From Pimelobacter simplex (GTDB lineage: Bacteria; Actinomycetota; Actinomycetes; Propionibacteriales; Nocardioidaceae): 64,000 nucleotides of DNA. Position numbers and translations under genes: made by a program. Under the pieces are notes generated by a model. That model had not been told where the DNA came from. It searched no databases and saw only the letters and a list, made by a program, of their open reading frames with translations. Shown in pieces: positions 32,204 to 40,804 of this stretch. The number at the start of each line of letters is the position of its first letter. Within the stretch, counting starts at the first letter, position 1. Location: contig NZ_CP096276.1 in NCBI RefSeq assembly GCF_024662235.1, positions 992,001 through 1,056,000 on the forward strand, written 5' to 3'.

Positions 32204-34209
32204 AGCGCGGCCGCCAGCTCGGTGCCCTGCTTGATCGCGCGCTTGGCGTCGAGCTCGGCGGCGACGTCGGCGCCGCCGATCAGGTGGACCTGACCGGGGA
32301 ACCGCGCGGCGAGGAGGTCGTCGTACAGGGCGCGGACGGACTCCTGGCCGGCGCAGACGACGACGTGGTCGACGTCGAGCACCTGGGGGGATCCGTCGAC
32401 GGTGACGTGCAGGCCGGCGTCGTCGATGCGGTCGTAGGTGACGCCGCTGAGCTGGTGGACACCGAGGTCCTTGACGGCCGCGCGGTGCACCCAGCCGGAG
32501 GTCTTGCCCAGGCCCTTGCCCTGCGCGGACTCCTTGCGCTGGAGCAGCCAGACCTCGCGCTTCGGCGTGCGGGGGGTCTTGTCGGTGACGCCGCCGCGGA
32601 CGACGGCCGGGTCGGCGACGCCCCAGTGGGCCTTCCACTCCTCGAGCGTCTCGGGGGTGTGGGCCAGCAGCTCGGTCACGTCGAAGCCGATCCCGCCCGC
32701 GCCCATCACGGCGACCTTGGCGCCGACCGGCACCCGGCCGGTGATGGCGTCGGGGTAGGAGACGACCTTGGCGTGGTCGATGCCGGGGATCCGCGGGGTG
32801 CGCGGCTCGACGCCGGTCGCGACGACCACGTCGTCGTACCCGCTGAGGAGGTCGGGGGTGGCGCGGGTGCCGGTCTTGACGTTGACGCCGAGGACCTCCA
32901 TCCGGCGGCGGAAGTAGCGCAGCGTCTCGGCGAACTCCTCCTTGCCGGGGATCTGCATGGCCAGGCGGAACTGGCCGCCCAGCTCGTCGCCGGCCTCGAA
33001 GAGCGTCACGTCGTGGCCGCGCTCGGCCGCGCTGACCGCGGTCGCGAGACCGGCCGGGCCGCCGCCGACGACGGCGACCCGCTTGGCGCGACGGGTCGGG
33101 CTGAGGACGAGCGAGGTCTCGTGGCAGGCGCGCGGGTTGACCAGGCAGGACGCGCGCTTGGCCTGGAAGGTGTGGTCGAGGCAGGCCTGGTTGCAGCCGA
33201 TGCAGGTGTTGATCTCGTCGGCGCGGCCCGCGCGGGCCTTGGCGACGAGGTCGGCGTCGGCGAGGAACGGCCGTGCCATCGAGACCAGGTCGACGCCCTG
33301 CTCCAGCACGGACTCCGCGACGTCGGGGGTGTTGATCCGGTTGCTCGCGCAGACCGGGATCGTCAGCTCCTGCTTGATCCGCAGCGTGCTGTCGACCCAG
33401 GCGCCGCGCGGGACGCTGGTGACGATCGTCGGGACGCGCGCCTCGTGCCAGCCGATGCCGGTGTTGACGACGCTCGCGCCGGCCTCTTCGATCCGGTGGG
33501 CCAGGTCGACCGTCTCGGCCCAGGTCTGGCCGTCGGGGACGAGGTCGAGCAGGGACATCCGGTACATGATGAAGAAGTCGGGCAGCTCCTGGCGGATCCG
33601 GCGCACGACCTCGACGGGGAAGCGCATCCGGTTCTCGGCCGACCCGCCCCACTTGTCCGTACGGCGGTTGGTGCGCGCCGCGAGGAACTGGTTGATGAGG
33701 TAGCCCTCGGAGCCCATCACCTCGACGCCGTCGTACCCGGCCTTCTGGGCGAGCCGGGCGCTGGCCACGAAGTCGTCGATCGTCTTGTCGACCGCGCGCG
33801 TGGACAGCGCGGACGCCTTGAACGGGGTGATCGGCGACTTGGTCGCGCTCGCCGAGACGCTGAACGGCGTGTAGCCGTAGCGACCGGCGTGGAGCAGCTG
33901 GAGCGCGATCTTGCCGCCGTGGGCGTGCACCGCCTCGGTGACCCGCTGGTGCCGGTGGGCGTTGAGGCGGGTGGTCATCTGGGACCCGAACGGCAGCAGC
34001 CAGCCGCGCACGTTGGGGGAGTAGCCGCCGGTCACGATGAGGCCGACGCCGCCGGCCGCGCGCTCGGCGAAGTAGGCCGCGAGCTCGTCGATGTGCCAGG
34101 GCCGGTCCTCCAGGCCCGTGTGCATCGAGCCCATCACCGCGCGGGACTGGAGCGCGAGGCCGCCGACGGTCGCCGGTCCGGTGAGGAGGGGGTAGGGCGT
34201 GGTGGTCAC
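32200..34209 (-). CDS. 2,4-dienoyl-CoA reductase-like FMN/FAD/Fe-S oxidoreductase
   Basis: A 669-residue enzyme of the FadH/old-yellow-enzyme class. The N-terminal TIM barrel binds FMN (GSMHTGLE, QLLHAGRYG, GSEGYLINQFLAARTNRRTD). A 4Fe-4S cluster segment follows with CxxC, a third Cys four residues later and a fourth Cys 12 after (CIGCNQAC...C). The C-terminal NAD(P)/FAD domain has VVGGGPAGLATA and VMGAGGIGFD. Length equals that of FadH. It probably reduces an enoyl or dienoyl substrate, possibly in unsaturated lipid or steroid breakdown. GTG 34209 has an AAGGAG site and overlaps the PadR gene by 4 bp. Confidence 0.9.
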   Translation of the reverse strand: MTTTPYPLLTGPATVGGLALQSRAVMGSMHTGLEDRPWHIDELAAYFAERAAGGVGLIVTGGYSPNVRGWLLPFGSQMTTRLNAHRHQRVTEAVHAHGGKIALQLLHAGRYGYTPFSVSASATKSPITPFKASALSTRAVDKTIDDFVASARLAQKAGYDGVEVMGSEGYLINQFLAARTNRRTDKWGGSAENRMRFPVEVVRRIRQELPDFFIMYRMSLLDLVPDGQTWAETVDLAHRIEEAGASVVNTGIGWHEARVPTIVTSVPRGAWVDSTLRIKQELTIPVCASNRINTPDVAESVLEQGVDLVSMARPFLADADLVAKARAGRADEINTCIGCNQACLDHTFQAKRASCLVNPRACHETSLVLSPTRRAKRVAVVGGGPAGLATAVSAAERGHDVTLFEAGDELGGQFRLAMQIPGKEEFAETLRYFRRRMEVLGVNVKTGTRATPDLLSGYDDVVVATGVEPRTPRIPGIDHAKVVSYPDAITGRVPVGAKVAVMGAGGIGFDVTELLAHTPETLEEWKAHWGVADPAVVRGGVTDKTPRTPKREVWLLQRKESAQGKGLGKTSGWVHRAAVKDLGVHQLSGVTYDRIDDAGLHVTVDGSPQVLDVDHVVVCAGQESVRALYDDLLAARFPGQVHLIGGADVAAELDAKRAIKQGTELAAAL

Positions 34210-34748
34210 GGGATCTCCTTGGTGTGGGCGTCGAGGTACTCGGTCAGCCAGCGGATCCAGAACTCCTCCATGAGGAGTCCGCCGCGCAGCACGAGGTAGA
34301 TGTCGAGGTCGGCGTCGCCGAGCGCGCTCGGGTCGGGGAAGTCGCGGGCCGCGAGGAACTCGTAGAGCGAGAGCCGCTTGGTGTGCTCGTCGAGCTGGCG
34401 GCGCAGGTCGTCGAGCAGCGCCGCGCGGTCGCCGTACGATGCGCCGCGCATCTTGACGCCGAGCGTGCTGCGGACCGGGTCGGCCACGGTGGGCTCGGCG
34501 ATCCAGCGGCGCAGCTCGGCATGGCCGGCCGGGGTGACGGCGTAGACCTTCTTGGCGGGGCGGTCGGGCTGGGGCACCACCTCGGCGGTGATCCAGCCGT
34601 CGGCCTCCATCCGCCCCAGCACGCGGTAGATCTGCTGGTGCGTCGCGGTCCAGAAGAAGCCGATCGACGCGTCGAAGCGCCGGGTCAGCTCCGCACCGGA
34701 CGCCGCCCGCTCGCTGAGCGAGACGAGGATCGCGTGCTCGAGGGCCAT
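34206..34748 (-). CDS. PadR family transcriptional regulator
   Basis: A 180-residue protein with an N-terminal winged helix of the PadR type (ALEHAILVSLSERAASGAELTRRFD...HQQIYRVLGRMEADGWI) and a C-terminal helical dimerisation region, the PadR/Vir length class s2. PadR proteins mostly repress adjacent genes in response to phenolic or other ligands. It is the first gene of the operon with the flavin oxidoreductase and NTF2-like genes. It is leaderless (CATGCT 6 nt before ATG), with a palindromic operator over the -35 region. Confidence 0.9.
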   Translation of the reverse strand: MALEHAILVSLSERAASGAELTRRFDASIGFFWTATHQQIYRVLGRMEADGWITAEVVPQPDRPAKKVYAVTPAGHAELRRWIAEPTVADPVRSTLGVKMRGASYGDRAALLDDLRRQLDEHTKRLSLYEFLAARDFPDPSALGDADLDIYLVLRGGLLMEEFWIRWLTEYLDAHTKEIP

Positions 34749-34778
34749 GGCAGCAGCATGCCCGCGATCGAGCCCCTA

Positions 34779-34792
34779 TGCAACTAGTTGCA
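34779..34792. promoter_or_regulatory. Palindromic operator TGCAACTAGTTGCA of the PadR operon
   Basis: A perfect 14-bp palindrome 30-44 bp upstream of the PadR start, over the expected -35 region. ATGCAA/TTGCA half sites resemble operators of other PadR regulators, so autorepression is likely. It also fits the loose KstR pattern TNNAACNNGTTNNA. Confidence 0.7.
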
Positions 34793-34799
34793 GACTTCG

Positions 34800-35870
34800 T
34801 CACACCTGCCGGTGGTAGGTCTTGTTCGCGATCCGCCAGGCGCCGTCCACCCGGAGCAGCACGAACGAGTCGGTGAAGACGTCCGGGCCGTGGTGGAGCG
34901 TCATGGTCGCCGTGGCGGTGCTGCCGGTGACGCTGACCTGGTCGATCCGGCGCCGCCGGCGCGCCTCGTCCGGGGCGGGCGCGCCGGTGAAGAGCGCGCA
35001 GTACTCGTCGAGCGTCCACGAGGTGAAGGCGCCCGCGCGCAGGCCCTCGACGTGGGCGGTCGGCAGGAACGCCCGCCGGTGGTACGACGGGTCTCCGGTC
35101 GCGTGCCCCGCGGCGTAGTCGTGCAGCGGGGCGAGGACGGCCGGGTCCGTCACGAGCCCGGCGACGTCGGCGCCCGGGTGGAGGGCCGCGGCGAGGAGGG
35201 CGACGTCCTTGGCGAGCGCGGCGGCGGCGAAGTCGGCCTCCCGGTCGTCCGTCGGGTCGGCTAGCCGGTCGCGCTTGGCGCGGACCAGGCCGCCGAGGGT
35301 GGTGTGCTCCAGGAGGTCGAGGGTCAGGGTGGGGTCCAGGCCGAGGGCGGCGGCGCGGGTCCGGGCGGTACGGACGGCGAGCAGCGCGTCGGCGAGCGCG
35401 CCGTTGGCGACGAGCTTGGCGGCCGCGGCCTGCGCCGGCGTGCCGCAGGGGAGCGCGGTGCCGAGGTCGGCGAGCGCGGCGGCCGCAGCCGGGCCGGGGG
35501 TGCCGCCGACGAGCAGGGTGAGCGTGCCGGCCGCAGCCGGTCCGGTCGAGCCGAGCACGGGGACGTGGACGGTGCCCGGGACGAGTGCGGCGAGCTCGGT
35601 CGCCTCCGCGGGGCTCACGGTGGCGGTGTTGACGACGACGGCGCCGGCCGGGAGGGCCGGGCGCACCTCGTCGAGGACGGCGCGGCAGGCGGGGCCGTCG
35701 TACAGGCAGAGGAGGACGACCTCCGCGCCGGCGACCGCCTCGACGGCGCTCGCCGCGGTGCCGCCGCCGGAGCGGGTCCAGGTGGTGACGGGGTGGCCGC
35801 GCTCGGTGAGCCGGGTGGCGAGGGCGCGGCCCATCCGGCCGAGGCCGAGCAGGGTGACGGGGACGGGCAT
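34800..35870 (-). CDS. NAD(P)-dependent dehydrogenase fused to an NTF2-like domain
   Basis: A 356-residue protein. Residues 1-160 are an NAD-binding_2 domain (LLGLGRMGRALATRLTERGH) of the 3-hydroxyisobutyrate dehydrogenase/imine reductase class, and residues 160-240 are its helical C-domain (KLVANGALADALLAV). A SnoaL/lumazine-binding-like NTF2-fold domain then follows (about 250-356, ending TDSFVLLRVDGAWRIANKTYHRQV). The extra domain is unusual and may process the dehydrogenase product. ATG 35870 follows a CAGCAT box by 6 nt. It is divergent from a LysR gene, its likely regulator. Confidence 0.83.
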   Translation of the reverse strand: MPVPVTLLGLGRMGRALATRLTERGHPVTTWTRSGGGTAASAVEAVAGAEVVLLCLYDGPACRAVLDEVRPALPAGAVVVNTATVSPAEATELAALVPGTVHVPVLGSTGPAAAGTLTLLVGGTPGPAAAAALADLGTALPCGTPAQAAAAKLVANGALADALLAVRTARTRAAALGLDPTLTLDLLEHTTLGGLVRAKRDRLADPTDDREADFAAAALAKDVALLAAALHPGADVAGLVTDPAVLAPLHDYAAGHATGDPSYHRRAFLPTAHVEGLRAGAFTSWTLDEYCALFTGAPAPDEARRRRRIDQVSVTGSTATATMTLHHGPDVFTDSFVLLRVDGAWRIANKTYHRQV

Positions 35871-35927
35871 GCAGCCATGCTGGCGCGCGGCGAGCCTTGC
35901 GACCAGCGCAGATCTGGCACCGCTGCC

Positions 35928-35947
35928 ATGCGGGGAACGCATAGGAT
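35928..35947 (+). promoter_or_regulatory. LysR box ATGCG-N5-CGCAT with -10 TAGGAT
   Basis: The 15-bp dyad 35928-35942 contains the LysR T-N11-A signature. The -10 TAGGAT (35942-35947) overlaps its edge and lies 6 nt before the LysR GTG, so binding should give autorepression and could activate the divergent dehydrogenase gene. Confidence 0.65.
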
Positions 35948-35953
35948 GCCCGG

Positions 35954-36823
35954 GTGTCCCTGACCGGCTGGCGTACCTATCTCGCCGTGTGTCGGCTCGG
36001 CTCGCTCTCGGCGGCCGCGGCCGAGCTCGGCTACACCCAGTCCGCGGTCTCCCGGCAGCTCGCCACGCTGGAGCGCGAGATCGGCACGCCGCTGGTCGAG
36101 CGGCGGGCGCGCGGCGTGGTGCCGACCCCCGCCGGCGAGACCTTCGCGCAGCACGCCCGCCTGGTCGTGACCGCCGCCGACCGGGCGGTGCGGGCCGCCC
36201 GCGAGGCCGGCGCCGGTACGCCGGCCCTGCTCGCCGTCGGCGCCACCCCCTCGGCCTCGGCCGGCCTCGTCCCGGCGGCGCTGCGGACGCTCCCGGCCGA
36301 TTCCTGGACGCTCACGACCGGCCTGTCCGCCGTCCTGGAGGAGCAGGTCGCGGCCGGCGAGCTCGACCTCGCCGTCGTCACCGACGCACCGCCGGGGCTG
36401 GCGCCCGACCCGCGCCTGGTCCGGCACCCGCTCGGCGAGGACGTGATGCGGGTCGTCGTCCCGGTCGCTCACCCGGCGGCCGGGACGGCGACGCCCGCCG
36501 AGCTCGCCGACTTCGCCACCGCGACGTGGGTCGAGGACAACGAGGGCTCGGCGGCCCTGCTGCGGAGCGCGGCCGCCCGGGCCGGCTTCGAGCCGCGCAT
36601 CGAGCTCGCCGCGGCCGACCTGGCCGGCAAGACCGCGCTGGTCGCGGCGGGGCACGCGGTGGCGCTCGTCCCCGGGCTCCTGGTCCCGGCGCTGCGCCGC
36701 GACGTGGTCGCCGTCGAGGTCCGCGACGCACCCCGCCGCGGGATCTTCGCGACCGTCGCGGCGACCCCGGACCCGCCGGCCGCGGCGGTCCGGCGGCTGC
36801 TGGCGGCGCTGGTCAGCGGTTGA
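35954..36823 (+). CDS. LysR-type transcriptional regulator
   Basis: A 289-residue protein with an N-terminal winged helix (YLAVCRLGSLSAAAAELGYTQSAVSRQLATLE) and a C-terminal periplasmic-binding-protein-like effector domain. It starts at a leaderless GTG 35954. It is divergent from the dehydrogenase/NTF2 fusion gene. Its 3' end overlaps that of the convergent SDR gene by 11 bp. Confidence 0.9.
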   Translation: MSLTGWRTYLAVCRLGSLSAAAAELGYTQSAVSRQLATLEREIGTPLVERRARGVVPTPAGETFAQHARLVVTAADRAVRAAREAGAGTPALLAVGATPSASAGLVPAALRTLPADSWTLTTGLSAVLEEQVAAGELDLAVVTDAPPGLAPDPRLVRHPLGEDVMRVVVPVAHPAAGTATPAELADFATATWVEDNEGSAALLRSAAARAGFEPRIELAAADLAGKTALVAAGHAVALVPGLLVPALRRDVVAVEVRDAPRRGIFATVAATPDPPAAAVRRLLAALVSG

Positions 36824-37670
36824 GCGCGCGGAACTCCTTCATCCGCGCGACGTAGCGCCGCATCCGGCGGGCCGGCACGGCGCGGGGCCAGTCCTCGGCG
36901 CGGAACCACGCGTCGGACCCGCCGTCGACGAAGACCACGCTCCCGCACAGGAAGTCCGCGGCGTCCGAGAGCATGAACACGACCCAGGCGGCGAGCTGTC
37001 CGGGATCGCCGAAGCCGCCGATCGGCACCGGGAACGCCTTGATCCGGCGCGCCTCGGCAGGCGTCGCGAGCTGCTGCTCGAGCAGCGGGGTGCGGATCGC
37101 GCCGGGTGCGAGCGCGTTGAGCCGGATGCCGGCGCCGGCCCAGTCGCGGGTGACGGCCTCGCGGCGTACCCACCGGCTGACGGCGATCTTGCTGGCTCCG
37201 TAGGCGAACGAGGGCGCCATCGACCCGAAGATCCGCAGCGTCGCGAGTGCCTTGGGCACGTCGCGGTCGAGGAGCGCCCGGACCGCGCGGCGCGGGACCA
37301 TCGGCATCGTCGTGGTGGAGTTGCTGGAGAAGACGACGACCTTCGCCCGCTCGGCGGCGGCGAGCGCCGGGCGCCAGGCGTCGAGGAGCTCGACCACCCC
37401 GAGGTAGTTGACCTCGGCGATCAGCCGCGCCCGGTCGCGTCCCGGGGCCGGGCCCAGTCCCGCCGCGAGCACGGCGCCGTCGAGGACGCCGCCCGCGCGG
37501 TCGAGCACCTCCCGCGCCGCCGTACGACGGCCGGCCGCGGTCGACAGGTCGGCCACGACGTCGCCGTCCTCGCGGTCGACGCCGATGACGGTGTGCCCCT
37601 CGGCGACGAGGCGGGCGACGACGGCCGCGCCCATGCCGGAGGCGGAGCCGGTGACTGCGTAGGTACCCAC
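36813..37670 (-). CDS. SDR oxidoreductase, hydroxysteroid-dehydrogenase-like, KstR-box controlled
   Basis: A 285-residue SDR with N-terminal VTGSASGMGAAV, NYLGVVELLDAW, catalytic FSSNS and YGASK, and a C-terminal VVFVDGGSDAWFR. The short DREDGDVVADLS after beta-2 suggests NAD preference. The overall pattern resembles 3-alpha-hydroxysteroid-type dehydrogenases, but the substrate is not proven. The promoter contains a perfect KstR-type box over the -10, so a role in sterol catabolism is likely. ATG 37670 is leaderless. It is a monocistronic gene. Confidence 0.88.
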   Translation of the reverse strand: MGTYAVTGSASGMGAAVVARLVAEGHTVIGVDREDGDVVADLSTAAGRRTAAREVLDRAGGVLDGAVLAAGLGPAPGRDRARLIAEVNYLGVVELLDAWRPALAAAERAKVVVFSSNSTTTMPMVPRRAVRALLDRDVPKALATLRIFGSMAPSFAYGASKIAVSRWVRREAVTRDWAGAGIRLNALAPGAIRTPLLEQQLATPAEARRIKAFPVPIGGFGDPGQLAAWVVFMLSDAADFLCGSVVFVDGGSDAWFRAEDWPRAVPARRMRRYVARMKEFRALNR

Positions 37671-37676
37671 GGGGCG

Positions 37677-37695
37677 ACTCTAGAACAGGTTCTAG
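37677..37695 (-). promoter_or_regulatory. KstR-type operator over a leaderless promoter
   Basis: CTAGAACAGGTTCTAG (37680-37695) has perfect 7-bp arms and contains TAGAAC-AG-GTTCTA, matching the KstR consensus TNNAACNNGTTNNA with the preferred TAG/CTA flanks. The minus-strand -10 TAGAGT (37677-37682) overlaps it and lies 6 nt before the SDR ATG. Confidence 0.8.
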
Positions 37696-37871
37696 TGGTG
37701 CTGCTCCGCATGTCCCGCCGCGGGGTGCGCTAACCTGGAGCCACCACCGGTTGCCGTCCTCTCGACGCACGCCGGTGACGGATCACCCGATCGGCGCTCT
37801 CCCGCAGCAGCGCGAGCCGCCGGCGAAACCTTGCAGGGCTGCGCTGTCGGTCCCGCATCGGAAGGACACCT

Positions 37872-40025
37872 GTGGCTCGAGGAGGCCAGCGGGGAGCGAC
37901 GCAGCAGCGTCGCGGCTCCGGGTCGGCGCGGACGCGTCGCAACGAAGAGGGCATCATCCCGCAGCTCGCGCGCGCCGTGCGCGAGGTCGAGGCCGCCGTC
38001 GCGCGGCGCTCGGCGATGCCGGAGGTGCGCGCGAAGTTCCAGGTCGTCGCGCTGCTGGCGCGCGAGGAGCGGGCTCGGGTCAAGGGGGACACCACCCTCT
38101 CGGACGGCCGCCGCGGCGAGGAGCTCAAGCGGCTCGACGGGATCGCGACGATCCTGGCCCAGACCGCCGCTCGCGACAGCACGCTCTTCACGCTGCTCGA
38201 CGAGAACGCCGAGATCTCCGAGTCGGCCAAGGCGATGCGCCGCGAGCTGCTGCGCAAGGCCGGCGTCGACGAGCCGGAGCCCGAGCCGGAGCCCGTCGTC
38301 GAGGACCCCGAGGCGGCCGCGCTGCTGGAGAAGCGGGTCATCCCGCTGTCGGTCCAGGCGCGCCAGCTCGCCAACCCCTTCCTCGTCCCCGACTTCGCCC
38401 ACGCCCGGGCCAAGGTGCGTCCGCGCCGGCTGGCCGGGTGGGAGCTGCTCGAGCCGCTGTTCCGCTCGTTCGAGCGGGCCGCGCCCGACGCGCCCGCCTG
38501 CATGCCGCTGCCGGACGCCGACCAGCTCACCTCGCTGACCGGGCGCCACGCCGCCCCGGCCGGCCGCGAGCTCATGGCCCACCAGGCTCAGCTCATCGCC
38601 TCGGCGGCCGCGGGTCACCGCACCTACCTCCTCGCCGACGAGCCCGGCCTGGGCAAGACCGCCCAGGCGCTGCTCGCGGCCGAGGCCGCCGGCGCCTTCC
38701 CGCTGCTGGCCGTGGTCCCCAACGTCGTCAAGACCAACTGGGCCCGCGAGGTCGAGATCTGGACGCCCAACCGGCGCGCGACCGTGCTGCACGGCGACGG
38801 CGGCGACGCCGACGGGTTCGCCGACGTCTTCGTCGTCAACTACGAGATCCTCGACCGCCACGTCGGCTGGCTCGGCACCCACGGCTTCCGCGGGATGATC
38901 GTCGACGAGGCCCACTACATCAAGAACAAGTCCTCGCAGCGCTCCCAGAACGTCCTGGAGCTCTCCGAGCGGATCCGCGCGCGGATCGCCCGGCCGCTGA
39001 TGATGGCGCTGACCGGCACGCCGCTGATCAACGACATCGAGGACTTCCGCGCCATCTGGCAGTTCCTCGGCTGGATCGACGACGTCGTGCCCCAGGGCGA
39101 CCTGATGGAGGCGCTCGAGGAGACCGGGCTGACCCCGGCCGACCCCGGCTTCTACCCGGCCGCGCGGCGCGCGGTCGTCGACCAGGGCATCGTGCGGCGC
39201 CGCAAGATCGACGTCGCCGCGGACATCCCGGCCCGCCGGATCGCCGACATGCCGGTCGAGCTCGAGGGCGAGGCCGGCCGGTCCATCCGCAAGGCCGAGC
39301 GCGAGCTCGCCCGCCGGATGGTCGAGCGGTACGACGCGGCGATCGCGACCCGTCGTACGGGCGCCGAGGTCGAGGGCATCGACCACCGCCTGGTCCGCCA
39401 GGTCGCCGGCTGGGAGCGCGAGGACACCTCGACCAAGACCGGCGAGAACGTCTTCGAGATGATGCGCCGGATCGGCCAGGCCAAGGCCGGTCTCGCCGCC
39501 GACTACACCGCGCAGCTCGCGCGCAACGTCGGCAAGGTCGTCTTCTTCGCCAAGCACATCGACGTCATGGACCAGGCCGAGAAGACGTTCGCCGAGCGCG
39601 GCATCCGCTACAGCTCGGTGCGCGGCGACCAGTCCTCGACGACGCGCCAGCGCGAGATCGACGCCTTCGTCAACGACCCCGACGTCCAGGTGGCCGTCTG
39701 CTCGCTCACCGCGGCGGGCGTCGGCCTCAACCTGCAGGTCGCGTCCAACCTGGTGCTCGCCGAGCTCTCCTGGACCGACGCCGAGCAGACCCAGGCGATC
39801 GACCGGGTGCACCGCATCGGCCAGGCCGAGCCGGTCACCGCCTGGCGGGTCATCGCGACCCAGACGCTCGACACCCGCATCGCCGAGCTGATCGACAAGA
39901 AGGCCGGGCTCGCCGCCCGGGCGCTCGACGGCGCCGGCGACGAGGTCGAGGGCGGCGCGATCGACCTGCAGACCGAGGCGCTCGTGGCCCTCCTCACCGG
40001 AGCGCTCGAGGCCCGCGGGGACTGA
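37872..40025 (+). CDS. SNF2-family DEAD-like helicase/ATPase
   Basis: A 717-residue protein. A non-conserved basic N-terminus (about 1-25) and helical region precede the SNF2 ATPase core. Motif I is DEPGLGKT (usually DEMGLGKT), motif II is DEAH, motif III is LTGTPL; later motifs are SLTAAGVGLNLQ (V) and QAIDRVHRIGQ (VI). Such stand-alone bacterial SNF2 proteins probably remodel protein-DNA complexes; no fused nuclease is present. GTG 37872 has an AGGA site. The 176-bp upstream gap has a TAACCT box near 37731 but no clear operator. Confidence 0.9.
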   Translation: MARGGQRGATQQRRGSGSARTRRNEEGIIPQLARAVREVEAAVARRSAMPEVRAKFQVVALLAREERARVKGDTTLSDGRRGEELKRLDGIATILAQTAARDSTLFTLLDENAEISESAKAMRRELLRKAGVDEPEPEPEPVVEDPEAAALLEKRVIPLSVQARQLANPFLVPDFAHARAKVRPRRLAGWELLEPLFRSFERAAPDAPACMPLPDADQLTSLTGRHAAPAGRELMAHQAQLIASAAAGHRTYLLADEPGLGKTAQALLAAEAAGAFPLLAVVPNVVKTNWAREVEIWTPNRRATVLHGDGGDADGFADVFVVNYEILDRHVGWLGTHGFRGMIVDEAHYIKNKSSQRSQNVLELSERIRARIARPLMMALTGTPLINDIEDFRAIWQFLGWIDDVVPQGDLMEALEETGLTPADPGFYPAARRAVVDQGIVRRRKIDVAADIPARRIADMPVELEGEAGRSIRKAERELARRMVERYDAAIATRRTGAEVEGIDHRLVRQVAGWEREDTSTKTGENVFEMMRRIGQAKAGLAADYTAQLARNVGKVVFFAKHIDVMDQAEKTFAERGIRYSSVRGDQSSTTRQREIDAFVNDPDVQVAVCSLTAAGVGLNLQVASNLVLAELSWTDAEQTQAIDRVHRIGQAEPVTAWRVIATQTLDTRIAELIDKKAGLAARALDGAGDEVEGGAIDLQTEALVALLTGALEARGD

Positions 40026-40052
40026 TGTCACACTCCGGCGACCCGTCTCGTC
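40026..40052 (+). promoter_or_regulatory. ECF41-type promoter TGTCACA-N16-CGTC
   Basis: TGTCACA (40026-40032), exactly 16 nt, then CGTC (40049-40052), followed by 8 nt and the ATG at 40061. This is the published ECF41 target promoter form, located upstream of the oxidoreductase next to the ECF41 sigma gene. Confidence 0.85.
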
Positions 40053-40060
40053 CTCCTGTC

Positions 40061-40804
40061 ATGAGCACCAAGATCGCAGTGGCAGGCGGAACGGGACTGG
40101 TCGGCCGGCTGGTCGTCGACGAGGTACGGCGGGCGGGGGCGACCCCGGTCGTCATCGCCCGCTCGGCCGGCGTGGACCTCGTGTCGGGCGAGGGGCTGGC
40201 GCCCGCGCTCGACGGGGTCGGCGCCGTGATCGACGTGAGCAACGTCGACACCCTCAGCGCGAAGCGGTCGATCGCCTTCTTCGAGGCGGCGACCGGCAAC
40301 CTGCTGGCCGCCGAGGCGGCCGCCGGGGTGCGCCACCACGTCGCGCTCTCCATCGTGGGCAGCGACCGCGTCGACCTGCCCTACTACCTCGGCAAGCGCC
40401 GCCAGGAGGACCTCGTCGCGGCCGGCCCCGTGCCGTGGACCGTGCTGCGCGCCACCCAGTTCCACGAGTTCGCCGGCCAGCTCATCGACCGCAGCCCCCG
40501 CCCGCTCGCGCTGGCCCTGCGGATGCGCTGCCAGCCCGTCGCCGCCCGCGAGGTCGCGGTCGAGCTCGTCGCCGCCGCGGTCGACCGCCCCGCCGGGCTC
40601 CTGCCCGACCTCGCCGGACCGCGGCCCGAGGCGATGGACGCGATGGTGCGCCGGGTGCTCGCCGCGCGCGGGGGCGGGCGGCTCGTCGTACGGGCGCCGA
40701 TGGTGGGGCGCGCCGGACGCCAGAGCAAGGCCGGCGGCCTGCTGCCCGGCGCGGGCGCGACGCTCGGAACCGAGACCTTCGACGACTGGCTCGCCCGTGC
40801 CTGA
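40061..40804 (+). CDS. NAD(P)-binding epimerase/NmrA-like protein (ECF41 target)
   Basis: A 247-residue atypical SDR with AVAGGTGLVGRLV at the N-terminus, a BVR/NmrA-like body (HHVALSIVGSDRVDLPYYLGKRRQEDLVAA) and WTVLRATQFHEFA. It belongs to the class of oxidoreductase or epimerase genes usually found beside ECF41 sigma factors (the COE genes). The ATG at 40061 fits the ECF41 promoter as a leaderless start; an in-frame ATG at 40025 would lie upstream of the promoter. The 3' end overlaps the sigma gene by 8 bp. Confidence 0.87.
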   Translation: MSTKIAVAGGTGLVGRLVVDEVRRAGATPVVIARSAGVDLVSGEGLAPALDGVGAVIDVSNVDTLSAKRSIAFFEAATGNLLAAEAAAGVRHHVALSIVGSDRVDLPYYLGKRRQEDLVAAGPVPWTVLRATQFHEFAGQLIDRSPRPLALALRMRCQPVAAREVAVELVAAAVDRPAGLLPDLAGPRPEAMDAMVRRVLAARGGGRLVVRAPMVGRAGRQSKAGGLLPGAGATLGTETFDDWLARA

